A stretch of DNA of 64,000 nt, taken from positions 1,267,010-1,331,009 of the forward strand of contig NZ_CP016774.1 of NCBI RefSeq assembly GCF_002288105.1, read 5' to 3'. The number at the start of each line of letters is the position of its first letter. The stretch's first letter is position 1. Below are positions 1-8,888 of the stretch, one piece after another. Both the position numbers and the translations under genes were made by a program. Source of the stretch: Candidatus Planktophila versatilis (GTDB lineage Bacteria; Actinomycetota; Actinomycetes; Nanopelagicales; Nanopelagicaceae). The notes under the pieces are model-generated. The model was not told the DNA's origin. It saw only the letters and a list, made by a program, of their open reading frames with translations, and did no database searches.

Positions 1-1
1 C

Positions 2-157
2 CAGGTTGAAGCTGGTGAGATGGTCCTTGAGGTAGAAACTGATAAAGCTTCGGTTGAAGTTCCATCTCCCGTGAGTGGGAAAATTACTGAACTCCTATTT
101 AAGGAGAACGACGCAATAAAAACGGGCGACGTCATTTTTACCTGCGAAACCAATTAA
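2..157 (+). CDS. C-terminal part of a lipoyl-domain protein (partial)
   Basis: The gene enters from the left edge; 51 residues are visible. They match the second half of a lipoyl/biotinyl carrier fold: the ETDKA hairpin with the lysine that receives lipoate, then a VPSPVSG strand, then the closing GDVIF strand. The protein stops right after the fold, so the visible part is either a free-standing lipoyl carrier or a domain at the C-terminus of a larger protein. In the usual E2 subunit of 2-oxoacid dehydrogenases this domain is N-terminal and a long catalytic part follows. The next gene begins 10 bp downstream, so the two are probably co-transcribed. Lipoyl rather than biotinyl is favoured because DKA replaces the MKM/MKL motif of biotin carriers. 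The upstream part cannot be judged. Confidence 0.8.
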   Translation, partial: QVEAGEMVLEVETDKASVEVPSPVSGKITELLFKENDAIKTGDVIFTCETN

Positions 158-167
158 GGGAGATAAA

Positions 168-1286
168 GTGCCAATTATAGAAAAAATCGAGACGATTCCG
201 ATAAAGGTACCTCTTAAACACCTCTACAAAGGTTCGTACTACAAGATGCGTAACCGCTGCACAATCATTACCAGAATTACCACATCTGATGGAATAGTCG
301 GCCAAAGCTATAACGCTGACACAGATGAAGAGCAGCACGAAGTCTTAGGCATTATCCATGACGAGATTGTTCCTGCGATTATCGGCATGGACTCGCGCCA
401 GATTGAAAAAGTGTGGCACGCAATGCTTCCCGTTACCTTCGATCAATTGCGCGATCGCGCAATTCCGATGCAATCTATTGCATGTATCGATAGTGCGCTC
501 TGGGATGCATTTGGAAAGCGCGTTAACCAGCCTTTATGGCGCCTATGGGGTGGATTCCGAGATCGGATTCCAATGATTGGAATTGGTGGTTACTACGGTT
601 CCAGTGAAGCTGACTTAGAACGTGAACTTCAATTTTTCAAGGAAGAAACTGGCACAGTTGGTATGAAATTTAAGATTGGGGCAAAACCGCCTGAGGAAGA
701 TGCCGCCAGATTAAAGCTAGCTAAGAAAATTGTTGGTGATGATTTTCTATTCGTAGTTGATGCCAATCAGGGATATACCGTTCCGGAAGCACTGGCATTC
801 TTGGCATGCATTGAGGATTCGATTGAGTTGCGTTGGTTTGAAGAGCCAACTCGTTGGCATTCAGATTGGCGCGGGCTTCGTGACATTCGAACTCGTGGAA
901 ATGTCAATGTTGCCGCTGGACAAAGTGAGTTCACCAAACTTGGTATGCGCGAGCTAATGGTCAATGATGCAATCGATGTATGTAACTACGATGCTTCATG
1001 GGGCGGAGGCCCGACTGAATGGCGCCGCGTTGCTGCTCTTGCCGCCACTTTTGATGTGCAACTAGGTCACCATGAAGAGGCTCAAGTGTCATCGCATTTA
1101 TTGGCATCGGTGCCTCACGGAACCTATACCGAATGCTTCTCCCCAACCCGAGATCCTATTTTCTGGGAGATGCTTGCAAATAAGAAGCCGCTCGATAATG
1201 GCAACTTCCTGCTCTCAGAAGAGCCTGGATTTGGCTGGGAGCTAGACGAGGACTTCATTGCAAAATACAGGATTGATAAGAATTAA
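168..1286 (+). CDS. Enolase-superfamily sugar acid dehydratase/racemase, MR subgroup (paralog 1)
   Basis: This 372-residue protein has the full catalytic set of the mandelate racemase subgroup: K167-x-K169 on the second barrel strand, metal ligands D198, E225 or E226 and E254, the D275-H301/H302 dyad and E322. The spacing closely follows mandelate racemase. Enzymes of this set abstract the alpha proton of a carboxylate and usually dehydrate aldonic or aldaric acids to 2-keto-3-deoxy acids; the substrate here cannot be read from sequence. The GTG start is preceded by a GGGAG ribosome site 6-10 bases upstream. It follows a lipoyl-protein gene by 10 bp and is followed by a LacI repressor gene. 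By eye about half of its positions match the enzyme at 7735-8862, so the two are recent or maintained paralogs. Racemase or epimerase activity is the alternative. Confidence 0.88.
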   Translation: MPIIEKIETIPIKVPLKHLYKGSYYKMRNRCTIITRITTSDGIVGQSYNADTDEEQHEVLGIIHDEIVPAIIGMDSRQIEKVWHAMLPVTFDQLRDRAIPMQSIACIDSALWDAFGKRVNQPLWRLWGGFRDRIPMIGIGGYYGSSEADLERELQFFKEETGTVGMKFKIGAKPPEEDAARLKLAKKIVGDDFLFVVDANQGYTVPEALAFLACIEDSIELRWFEEPTRWHSDWRGLRDIRTRGNVNVAAGQSEFTKLGMRELMVNDAIDVCNYDASWGGGPTEWRRVAALAATFDVQLGHHEEAQVSSHLLASVPHGTYTECFSPTRDPIFWEMLANKKPLDNGNFLLSEEPGFGWELDEDFIAKYRIDKN

Positions 1287-1300
1287 CTCCCTGTAATTTC

Positions 1301-1344
1301 TTGCAAGCAAGGTAATTCTCCTATAATGCGGTGAACGCATTTAC
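1301..1344 (+). promoter_or_regulatory. Promoter and candidate operator of the first LacI gene
   Basis: A perfect TATAAT -10 box lies at 1322-1327, with TTGCAA at 1301-1306 as a possible -35 (15 bp spacer, shorter than usual). Directly downstream, 1331-1344 reads GTGAACGCATTTAC, an imperfect 14-bp palindrome with the central GC typical of LacI-family operators. Its position over the expected start of transcription would allow autorepression by the LacI protein encoded 56 bp further on. Seen: the motifs. Inferred: the binding. Confidence 0.5.
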
Positions 1345-1399
1345 TCCTTTGTAGACTCCACACACCGCAAAAGAAGATAGCCCTGCGAAAGGCAAAGTT

Positions 1400-2446
1400 T
1401 TGAAATCAAAGAAAGTAGCTAGGGTCCGAATCGAGGATGTTGCTGCCCAAGCGGGTGTGGCTATCTCTAGTGTTTCTCGTGTTCTCTCCGGACATAAGTC
1501 GGTCTCGGAAACAATGAAAATAAGGGTTGAGAAGGCTGTAAATAACCTTGGATATAGACCTGATCATCTAGCGCAATCTTTGCGTCGCGGAACAACACAC
1601 ACCATCGGATTTATGATCCGAGACATCATGAACCCGTTTTTCTCAACTATCGCGCAAAGTTGTGAAGCAGAGCTACGCAAATCTCATTACTCCATGATTC
1701 TAATCAATTCATCAGGCACAGAAGATACCGAAAAATTAAACTTTGCTATTTTAAAGAGCAGGCGTGTGGACGGCGTCATCGCATCGCTGGTCTCTGAGAC
1801 ATCTGATAGCGTCAAAGAAGACCTCGAATTATTCGGTGCACCAACGGTTCTCCTAGATCGTAAGTTGCCCGGAGTCACCAGTAGCGCCGTACTCAGCGAT
1901 CATGCATTGGGTGTTAAAAAGGCAGTTGCACACCTTCTTTCACAGGGCCACACCCGCATTGCCTTCATCTCAGGGCCAAAAGATATGTATGTAACAAAGA
2001 ACCGCTTAGAAGGTTTTAGATCCGCTTATAAAGATGCTGATGAGAAGATCTACCCTGAGCTCATCCGACTTAAGGACTTTACTGAAAAATATGCCAAGGA
2101 AGAAACTTTAAAATTGTTTAAGCTCCCAAAGCCGCCTACAGCTATTTTAACTGGTGGAATTGGAGCTTCCGGTGGCACGTTGCATGCCCTTAAAGAGATC
2201 GGAAAAGTGCCAGAGAAGGATGTCACCATCGTTGCCCTAGATGAATGGCCTTTATTTGACTTGTTAAACCCACCTATTTCTTCGGTCTATCGAAATCCTG
2301 AATTAATCGGTAGATATGCTGCTGAGCTGATTCTGGAGTTAATCCGTGGCGAGGCTCCAAGAACTATCTTGATTCCGACGACTTTCCATAACGTTGCAGA
2401 GACGAAGGCTAGAACAAATAGCAATAAAGGAAAGAAGTCCTACTAA
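1400..2446 (+). CDS. LacI-family transcriptional repressor (paralog 1)
   Basis: This is a 348-residue LacI/GalR regulator. Residues about 8-60 form the helix-turn-helix and hinge helix, with the recognition segment AISSVSRVLSGH. The rest is a periplasmic-binding-protein-like sensor domain that should bind a sugar or sugar acid. The start is TTG, with a GAAAGGC ribosome site about 9 bases upstream; no ATG fits the conserved N-terminus. It ends 31 bp from the convergent isomerase gene. It is very similar along its whole length to the regulator at 9012-10028, and the recognition helices are identical, so the two probably read the same type of operator. Likely targets are its own promoter and the transporter and enolase genes of this island. 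Confidence 0.93.
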   Translation: MKSKKVARVRIEDVAAQAGVAISSVSRVLSGHKSVSETMKIRVEKAVNNLGYRPDHLAQSLRRGTTHTIGFMIRDIMNPFFSTIAQSCEAELRKSHYSMILINSSGTEDTEKLNFAILKSRRVDGVIASLVSETSDSVKEDLELFGAPTVLLDRKLPGVTSSAVLSDHALGVKKAVAHLLSQGHTRIAFISGPKDMYVTKNRLEGFRSAYKDADEKIYPELIRLKDFTEKYAKEETLKLFKLPKPPTAILTGGIGASGGTLHALKEIGKVPEKDVTIVALDEWPLFDLLNPPISSVYRNPELIGRYAAELILELIRGEAPRTILIPTTFHNVAETKARTNSNKGKKSY

Positions 2447-2477
2447 ATTTCTTTGATTCTTAACAGTCTAAGAGCTA

Positions 2478-3920
2478 CTAGATAACAACCATCTCAATAT
2501 CAAGAAGTTCTGCAATTGAACGCAGTTCTGCCACGCGGTGGCCGGTTCCTAGCGCCCAGTGGTGAGGCACTCCAGTAGCACTCCAAGCATCACACCATTC
2601 ACCTGGATTCATTCCAAAATCAATCAGTGATGTTGTATTTCCAAGCAGAAGACGCGGTCCAGCAACAACTTCGCCTTCGGAGGCAACGAATTGATAGCTG
2701 CCGTTCTTGCGTTGATTAACTCCAAAGGTAGTGACCGGTCCATGTTTGACACCGATTTCAACCGAAACTCCATAACCACGCTTACCGTGGAAAACACCGA
2801 GGCCACGAAGAATCGGACGGTCATTGGTAATAGATAGGTGAGCAGGGCCATCGTGGCCCATTTCAACAACACCAGAATTAAAGTTAAGTCCCTGGAACTC
2901 AGTGAAAGATCCACCTGCGCCAATTCGATCAAACATCAACATTCCGATGGATGTGCGCAATTCATACTCACCCACAGCAGGAACACCTTCTGCAGTAAGA
3001 AGTGAACAACCAAGAATCATTCCAGCACCGAGGCGCTCGTGAATTTCTCCATCGAGACCACGGTGGTAGTAAGCAAGACTTGAAATATCGAAATCATCAA
3101 TGAGGCGGCGAAGTCCAACTGCTACTTGTCCTGCCCAACGCAAATCATCATCGTTAACTGTTGAATCTAAATCAAAGATTGAACGAGTTTCATCAAGGAC
3201 TGCGTTAATCTCTTTTTCAGTTGCCTTTTCAACGCGCACGCGTAAGTCATCAAATTCAAGCACTTCCATATGACCACCAAAGTGTGTAGTTACCATAGTC
3301 ATATCGGTGGATACATCTAACATTCCAGGGTAAAGGTGGCCCATAATGCCATGACGTGAGTTACGAAGCATTGCGCGAATTCCAGCAGCTTGAATCCAAC
3401 CATGAATCTTTGTCCATGCGCGTTCTTCGCGTAGGAATCCTGATACTGATCGGAATGGAACTCCGGCCCGCTCAAATGCGTTAGCTACTTCTGGCAGTGG
3501 ACAAGCTCCACAGTATGCCAGCCAATCACCGGTGTCGAAATTTGCGTGATCCATCTGTTCAGTTGGTTGCAAGTTAATTACGAGCACAGGCGAATTAGAA
3601 CGCTGGGCAATAGGAATAACCATTGATGATGTCATGTAGGTAGTTAAGAACATTACGATCATGTCACAGCCTGCAGCACGTAACTTCTCAGCAGCTATTG
3701 CACCTTCTTGTGGATCAGAGATAAATCCAGCATCAACTAGTTCAACATCCATCGCCCCGATACGTTGTGAGACATACTTTGCTGATGCTTGTAGTTGCGG
3801 CAAGAGATGTGGAAATTGCGGCCAGTATGTGCCGAGTCCGCCGGCAACTAAACCAACCTTGATAGTCCTCTTAGGTCGACGAGCAGGAATGATTCTCTGT
3901 GTAGAAACATTGACCGTCAT
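2478..3920 (-). CDS. L-arabinose/L-fucose isomerase-like protein
   Basis: A 480-residue cytosolic enzyme of the arabinose/fucose isomerase fold. The N-terminal half has the Rossmann-like segment starting VGLVAGGLGTYWPQFP and the substrate-cleft stretch FLTTYMTSS. The C-terminal half has the conserved glutamates in AEGVPAVGEYELRTS and FTEFQGLNF, a histidine in VEMGHDGPAH, and a final VPHHWALGTGH that matches the distal catalytic histidine of AraA. Family members use Mn2+ to interconvert aldoses and ketoses, but many homologs in ABC-transporter clusters have unknown substrates. It is the distal gene of a leftward operon; 3 bp separate it from the permease gene. The sequence is intact and of normal length. 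The exact sugar is unknown. Confidence 0.8.
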   Translation of the reverse strand: MTVNVSTQRIIPARRPKRTIKVGLVAGGLGTYWPQFPHLLPQLQASAKYVSQRIGAMDVELVDAGFISDPQEGAIAAEKLRAAGCDMIVMFLTTYMTSSMVIPIAQRSNSPVLVINLQPTEQMDHANFDTGDWLAYCGACPLPEVANAFERAGVPFRSVSGFLREERAWTKIHGWIQAAGIRAMLRNSRHGIMGHLYPGMLDVSTDMTMVTTHFGGHMEVLEFDDLRVRVEKATEKEINAVLDETRSIFDLDSTVNDDDLRWAGQVAVGLRRLIDDFDISSLAYYHRGLDGEIHERLGAGMILGCSLLTAEGVPAVGEYELRTSIGMLMFDRIGAGGSFTEFQGLNFNSGVVEMGHDGPAHLSITNDRPILRGLGVFHGKRGYGVSVEIGVKHGPVTTFGVNQRKNGSYQFVASEGEVVAGPRLLLGNTTSLIDFGMNPGEWCDAWSATGVPHHWALGTGHRVAELRSIAELLDIEMVVI

Positions 3921-3923
3921 GCG

Positions 3924-4910
3924 TTAACTCCTAGTGCTATTGAGTTTGGCTCGAATAGAGTCGAAGGAAACAGCAAGAATAAGCATCAAGCCTTGAGCAA
4001 TACGCTGCCAGAAGGTTGGTACATCCATCAGAATCAGACCGTTGTTCAAGATACCCACGATGAGTAGTCCTAGAACTGTTCCTAAGATTGAACCTCGGCC
4101 ACCAGCAAGGCTGGCGCCACCAAGAACGATTGCTGTGATCACCTGAAGTTCAAGTCCTAGACCTGAGTTTGGAGAACCTGCAGAAAGTTGTGAGGTAAGG
4201 ACAGCACCTGCAAGAGCCGATGCAACTGCAGAGAGAATAAATGTCTGGAAGATAATTCGATTAGAGCGAATACCTACAACACGGGCTGCATTGGGATTTG
4301 AACCAATTGCATAAATTGAGCGACCAAACTTTGTATATCGAAGCGTGATCGCTCCAAGAAGAGCAATCACCGCGAAAATGATGATTGGGAGTGGAATCTT
4401 GAGCGGTTGAGCGGTTCCTAGCCATTCAAAGTCGTTCATGCCCACTGTCTGGCCGTTACCAATTAGAAGGGCTACTCCATAGAGGAATCCAAGGCCGCCA
4501 AGGGTGGTAATCAGCGAGTTAACACCAACGACGGTCACAAGGAATCCATTAAAACATCCAAAGACCAATCCAAAGGCGAGAACTGCAAGCATTCCAACTG
4601 CCACCCCTTGGGAGTTCACAACTTGAGCAAGCATCATTCCAGATACTGCAGCAGCTGATCCAACGGATAGATCGATATGACCTGCGATAATTAAAAATGT
4701 AGATGGGATACAGACAATTCCAGTTACTGCAGCGTTGGCAAGAATATTTCTGAAGTTTTCGACTTGGAAGAAGTATTCGCTGGCGACACTGAAATACATC
4801 ATCATCAAAACAAGCACAGCAATAAGCGGAGCGGTGTCAGGAATCTTGCGAGACTTCTTTGCACCATCTTCGGTGCCTGCTGTCACTGATTTAGCTCTAT
4901 TCTTAATCAT
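3924..4910 (-). CDS. Ribose-type sugar ABC transporter permease
   Basis: A 328-residue integral membrane protein with about ten hydrophobic segments and the BPD_transp_2 (RbsC/AraH) signature, including GHIDLSVGSAAAVSGM and GILNNGLILMDVP near the end. It forms the channel of a carbohydrate importer, probably as a homodimer, with the ATPase encoded 14 bp upstream (4925-6415) and the binding protein at 6471-7484. The N-terminal 25 residues are charged and cytosolic. Gene order (binding protein, ATPase, permease, isomerase) supports a single leftward operon in which import is followed directly by isomerization. Confidence 0.93.
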   Translation of the reverse strand: MIKNRAKSVTAGTEDGAKKSRKIPDTAPLIAVLVLMMMYFSVASEYFFQVENFRNILANAAVTGIVCIPSTFLIIAGHIDLSVGSAAAVSGMMLAQVVNSQGVAVGMLAVLAFGLVFGCFNGFLVTVVGVNSLITTLGGLGFLYGVALLIGNGQTVGMNDFEWLGTAQPLKIPLPIIIFAVIALLGAITLRYTKFGRSIYAIGSNPNAARVVGIRSNRIIFQTFILSAVASALAGAVLTSQLSAGSPNSGLGLELQVITAIVLGGASLAGGRGSILGTVLGLLIVGILNNGLILMDVPTFWQRIAQGLMLILAVSFDSIRAKLNSTRS

Positions 4911-4924
4911 TTTGCTATGTGCTC

Positions 4925-6415
4925 CTAACTTGACGCTTCTATTAGATTGCTGGCTTGAACAAGATCATCGGTAAATTCTGCAGATATTGCACCCCGGGAA
5001 ATGACGAGTGCACGGTCTGCGAGAAGAACTACTTCTTCATAATCAGATGTGGCAACAAGAACAGCCATGTTGCTCTCTTTCGCTTGTTTACGAATAATTT
5101 CATAGATATCACGACGCGCTCCAACATCCACACCTCGTGTAGGTTCAACAAGGAGAAGCACATTTACCTTTGCCTCAAACCAACGGCCAAGAAGAACTTT
5201 CTGCTGATTTCCACCCGAGAGAGTTGAAATCTCTTGTGATGGCCCGCGGCGCGAGCTGATAGAGAGCGCTTCTTGCCATGTTCCATAAGCCTTTTCTTCA
5301 TCTGCGTTCTTCACAAAACCAAACTTAGCCATCCGATCCCATGAACTAACAGCGAGATTTTCGGCCACAGAGCGAATCGCAAAGGAGCCAAGTCGTTGGC
5401 GGTCTGCAGGCAGGTAGCCAATCTTCTTAGAGGTAGAGTCTTGCGGAGACTTAGGAGTGAATTTCTCTCCGTACATGCTTATCTCGCCAGACTTAAGTGG
5501 GCGCAAACCAAAAATACTCTCGAGAATTTCAGAGGTGCCAGAACCAATTTTTCCAAATAAACAGAGAACCTCACCTTGATGAACATCAAATGAAATGTCA
5601 TTAAAAACATGTCCGTCGGAGAGGTTATTCACAACTAGGGCGCGAGTATCTCCTTTAGAAACTACTGGACGTACGTTTTGTACAGTTGCGTGGCCAAGCA
5701 TCGCAGTTACCAATTCTTCACGTGAGACTTCTTGAGCCACTTCATTGAGTACAGAGTCGCCATCACGGAGCACCTGTACGCGGTCTGCAACGCGGTTGAC
5801 TTCATCAAGGCGATGGGTGATGTAGACCATTCCTACACCTTGGGCTTTTAGTTGATCCATTACTTTAAAAAGGCGCTCAACTTCAATGTTTGAAAGAGCT
5901 GCCGATGGTTCATCCAGAACAAGAATTTTTGCATTTTGAATAAGAGCTCGTGCAATCTCAAGCAACTGCCGCTCTCCCACGCGCAGTGAGCCTGCTTCTG
6001 CATCGAGTGGAATATCTACTTCGAGCCGATTAAGGACTTCTTTTGCCTTTGCCTTCAGCTCTTTCCACGCAATCTTTCCACCGGATGTCGGCCATTGGCC
6101 AAGAGAAATATTTTCAGCAACGGTGAGTGCGGGAGCATCGTTAAGTTCTTGAAAAATCATACGAATACCGAGTTCTCTCGCTTTAAATACATCAAGCTGA
6201 GAGAACTCGGCACCGTTAACTTTAATAACGCCCTCTGTTGGAGGAATATCCCCCGCCAGAACCTTCACGAGAGTGGATTTACCTGCTCCGTTCTCCCCGA
6301 GAAGTGCAATGACTTCCCCGGCGTTTACAGATAAATCCACTCCGTGCAGAACTTCCACACTGTTATAAGACTTCTTAATGCCTTCCAAACGAATCAATTC
6401 CGTCTTATTCGACAT
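4925..6415 (-). CDS. Ribose-type sugar ABC transporter ATPase with two ABC domains
   Basis: A 496-residue RbsA/MglA-type ATPase with two fused nucleotide-binding domains. The first has a complete Walker A (GENGAGKST), a signature variant VGERQLLEIARAL and Walker B ILVLDEPSAAL. The second has a degenerate Walker A (GKIGSGTSE, in which the lysine is lost), signature LSGGNQQKV and Walker B with LLLVEPTRGVD. Asymmetry of this kind is normal for this family, in which one ATP site is catalytic. It energizes the permease at 3924-4910. The gene starts 55 bp downstream of the binding-protein gene, and the gap contains a short inverted repeat (TAGAAACCCTTTCTA, 6418-6432) that could adjust expression within the operon. 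Confidence 0.95.
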   Translation of the reverse strand: MSNKTELIRLEGIKKSYNSVEVLHGVDLSVNAGEVIALLGENGAGKSTLVKVLAGDIPPTEGVIKVNGAEFSQLDVFKARELGIRMIFQELNDAPALTVAENISLGQWPTSGGKIAWKELKAKAKEVLNRLEVDIPLDAEAGSLRVGERQLLEIARALIQNAKILVLDEPSAALSNIEVERLFKVMDQLKAQGVGMVYITHRLDEVNRVADRVQVLRDGDSVLNEVAQEVSREELVTAMLGHATVQNVRPVVSKGDTRALVVNNLSDGHVFNDISFDVHQGEVLCLFGKIGSGTSEILESIFGLRPLKSGEISMYGEKFTPKSPQDSTSKKIGYLPADRQRLGSFAIRSVAENLAVSSWDRMAKFGFVKNADEEKAYGTWQEALSISSRRGPSQEISTLSGGNQQKVLLGRWFEAKVNVLLLVEPTRGVDVGARRDIYEIIRKQAKESNMAVLVATSDYEEVVLLADRALVISRGAISAEFTDDLVQASNLIEASS

Positions 6416-6470
6416 TTATAGAAACCCTTTCTAGCAGTTGGTTGTGAAGCGTTTTCCTACCTATGCAGTA

Positions 6471-7484
6471 TTACGCGCACTTCGCCTTTGAAGCTGGGAA
6501 CAACTTAAATACGTTGTCCCCAGTTACTGCGACGTGCTTGATCTTCAATTGGAAAGGAACTTTCTTTCCCTTGATGAGATCAATAAGGTAAGGAACACCA
6601 ATCTCGCCGTAACGCTCTGGGAAGTAAGCAGTTGCTCCGATCCAGTTAGGGTTCTTAGCGATATCGCAGTGAGCTGAAGCAGCTGCACCTTGTGAACCTG
6701 CATAAATATCCTGGTCGCGACCGATTGCTCTTGCAGCAGCAAATGCGCCTTGGATACCTTCATCGTTAATTGCTACAACAGCAATCTTCTTTGCGTTAGG
6801 AAGGGTTGTAAGTGCATCCTTCATCTTTGCAAGAGCTGGCTCAAGACGACCAGCATCAATCTGGATCAACTTGTCACCAATCTTGCCGCAAACTGATTCG
6901 AAGCCTGTGCGGTATCCGCCCATACGTGCAGCGTTTACAACTCCAACTCCGTAATCTTCTAGTGAGATGAATGAATCAAACTCACAGTTGAATGTCTTCT
7001 TGAAGTGTTCGCCGAGTGCTTTTCCGGTTACTTCACCGGCGTAGCTGTTGTCAGCTCCCATGAATGCGTCTTGACATGGATCTTGCTCAATATCAATTGC
7101 AATAACTGGAACTTGTGGGCCTGCCTTACAGATTGATGCAGAGGCTGATGCCACAGGCTGAAAATTCAAGATACCGTCAACTTTCTTTAACTTGAATGTC
7201 TTTGCACAGTTTAGTGCCTTTGCAGCATCAAGTTTAGAGTCACAGTAAATTACCTTTGCTCCTGCTTTCTTAGCTTCACGCTTGATGGAATCGCCAACAT
7301 CCTTACCGAATCCGATTGCATCATCGAGTCCGATATATCCGATTGTGATTCCCTTACCACTGCCTTTGACCGCTGGACGGAACTCATACTGTCCTGCTGT
7401 AGCAGGAACTAGCGTTGAACCAACTAGTGCAGCAATTGCTAAAGCCGAAACAATACCTACTCGAGCTTTGGATAAAGTTTTCAT
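6471..7484 (-). CDS. Ribose-type sugar-binding protein of the ABC importer
   Basis: A 337-residue secreted solute-binding protein of the Peripla_BP_4 (RbsB-like) family. Residues 1-31 are a signal peptide: a positive start, a hydrophobic core and a PATAG cleavage region. No lipobox cysteine is present, which is unusual for a monoderm, where such proteins are normally lipid-anchored. The mature protein has the two-lobed fold, seen in GITIGYIGLDDAIGFGKDVG at the N-terminus and KVDGILNFQPVASAS in the ligand cleft. It is the first gene of the leftward transporter operon and should be made in excess over the ATPase and permease. The ligand is probably a monosaccharide or sugar derivative. Confidence 0.92.
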   Translation of the reverse strand: MKTLSKARVGIVSALAIAALVGSTLVPATAGQYEFRPAVKGSGKGITIGYIGLDDAIGFGKDVGDSIKREAKKAGAKVIYCDSKLDAAKALNCAKTFKLKKVDGILNFQPVASASASICKAGPQVPVIAIDIEQDPCQDAFMGADNSYAGEVTGKALGEHFKKTFNCEFDSFISLEDYGVGVVNAARMGGYRTGFESVCGKIGDKLIQIDAGRLEPALAKMKDALTTLPNAKKIAVVAINDEGIQGAFAAARAIGRDQDIYAGSQGAAASAHCDIAKNPNWIGATAYFPERYGEIGVPYLIDLIKGKKVPFQLKIKHVAVTGDNVFKLFPASKAKCA

Positions 7485-7566
7485 CGTTCACCGTTACCTT
7501 TCACTAACTTCGTTTTTTGATGAGGGATCCGTGTCGAATTCCCCATAAGCATTTCTTGCCTTAACT

Positions 7567-7598
7567 GGAATCCTTTCCTGCCAGGTGATGTGTGTCAA
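7567..7598 (-). promoter_or_regulatory. Promoter and candidate LacI operator of the transporter operon
   Basis: On the minus strand a TTGACA -35 box lies at 7598-7593. The -10 expected about 17 bp further falls on the 12-bp inverted repeat GGAAAGGATTCC (plus strand 7567-7578). This repeat resembles the one at 8889-8900 in having GGAA and TTCC arms four bases apart. A repressor bound here would cover the -10 element. The -10 itself is poor, which fits a tightly controlled promoter. The 250-bp gap between the binding protein and the next gene otherwise shows only AT-rich DNA. Confidence 0.45.
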
Positions 7599-7734
7599 TA
7601 GAAAACTCACCAATTACTCAAGATAAACTTATGTTATAAATTGAACAATGCATTGAAATACCCAGATTTTTTGAACAGACGCACGTATTCGTGCGCAGTA
7701 TCTCTACTTACCAATTCACCTGGTCAGGGACGAA

Positions 7735-8862
7735 TTACTTTAGCTCTGATACCCGTTCAGCAATCCGATACTTCTTGATGTAATCACGGTCGAGTTCCCA
7801 ACCGAGCCCAGGGGTGTCGTTGAGCTGCATATACCCATCTTTCAGCTTTGGACGGTTGGCGATCATGTTGTGCCAGATGGGATCTCGCATTGGGTGGAAG
7901 AACTCAAGGTAGGTACCGTGAGGAATGGATGCAAGTAGATGTGAAGCTACTTGCGGCTCTTCATGGTGTGCCATCTTTACGTCATAAACAGTTGCGATAG
8001 CCGCCGCCCGGCGCCATTCAGTGGGTCCACCCGACCACGATGAATCGAAGTTGCAGTAATCGATAGATCCGGTCTCCATCAGATCGCGGCAGCCTGCTGC
8101 TGAAAATTCAGTCTGTCCGGCAGTAACAGCGACGTTGCCGATATAGCGAACATCGCGCATCGCTTTTTTGTCGTTCTGCCAAATGCATGGCTCTTCAAAC
8201 CATAAGAGATTATCGTCGGCAACTAAGTGTGAGAATTTGATTGCTTGCGGAACCGTGTAACCCTGATTGGCATCTACTGCAATGCGGAACTTATCCCCGC
8301 CCACGCGTCGAGCTTCTTTGAAGCGCTTGGCATCCTCTTCTGGCTCAAGACCGCCAATCTTAAATTTCATTCCGGCAAATTCCTCTTTGAGCAGATATTC
8401 AACTTCTTCTTGAATCGTTAAATCACTGCCGTAGTAGCCGCCGATTGTGATGACCGGAATCTTGGAGCGATAGCCACCCCATAGCTTCCAGAGTGGTGCG
8501 TTATATGCCTTGCCAAGTAGATCCCACAAAGTCACATCGATAGAGGCAGTTGCCACTAATCCAAGGCGACGATCACGAAGAATGTCCCATGTTGCAGGGC
8601 GGCAGAGCTCCCACAGCTTTTCAATTTCAAATGCATCCTTGCCCAAAATCAATGGGGCAAGCTCTTCATGAATAATGTTGTCAATTTCAAGTAGCCCCGC
8701 ATCTTCATCGCCTGCATAGGCTTCACCGACGAGGCCAGATTTAGTGAAGATACGAGTGATGGTTGTCGAGCGGTGAGTCATCTTGTAGTGACTGCCCTTA
8801 TAAACCCGCTCTAAGGGAACACGGACTGACTCAGTTTCAACACGAGTGATGGTTAGGTCCAC
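7735..8862 (-). CDS. Enolase-superfamily sugar acid dehydratase/racemase, MR subgroup (paralog 2)
   Basis: A 375-residue protein carrying the same mandelate-racemase-type active site as the enzyme at 168-1286: K166-x-K168, D197, E223/E224, E252, D273 with H299/H300, and E320. The shared stretches YKGS-YKM near the start, GGYYGS and HHEE-QV-SHLLAS show common descent, with differences mainly in the N-terminal capping domain (residues 1-110) that sets substrate choice. Predicted chemistry is dehydration of an acid sugar or epimerization. It starts with ATG 26 bp from the operator at 8889-8900 and reads toward the transporter operon, with a 250-bp gap before the binding-protein gene. It is divergent from the second LacI gene. 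Confidence 0.88.
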   Translation of the reverse strand: MDLTITRVETESVRVPLERVYKGSHYKMTHRSTTITRIFTKSGLVGEAYAGDEDAGLLEIDNIIHEELAPLILGKDAFEIEKLWELCRPATWDILRDRRLGLVATASIDVTLWDLLGKAYNAPLWKLWGGYRSKIPVITIGGYYGSDLTIQEEVEYLLKEEFAGMKFKIGGLEPEEDAKRFKEARRVGGDKFRIAVDANQGYTVPQAIKFSHLVADDNLLWFEEPCIWQNDKKAMRDVRYIGNVAVTAGQTEFSAAGCRDLMETGSIDYCNFDSSWSGGPTEWRRAAAIATVYDVKMAHHEEPQVASHLLASIPHGTYLEFFHPMRDPIWHNMIANRPKLKDGYMQLNDTPGLGWELDRDYIKKYRIAERVSELK

Positions 8863-8888
8863 GTTGCACCTCCTGGGATAGTAAAACT

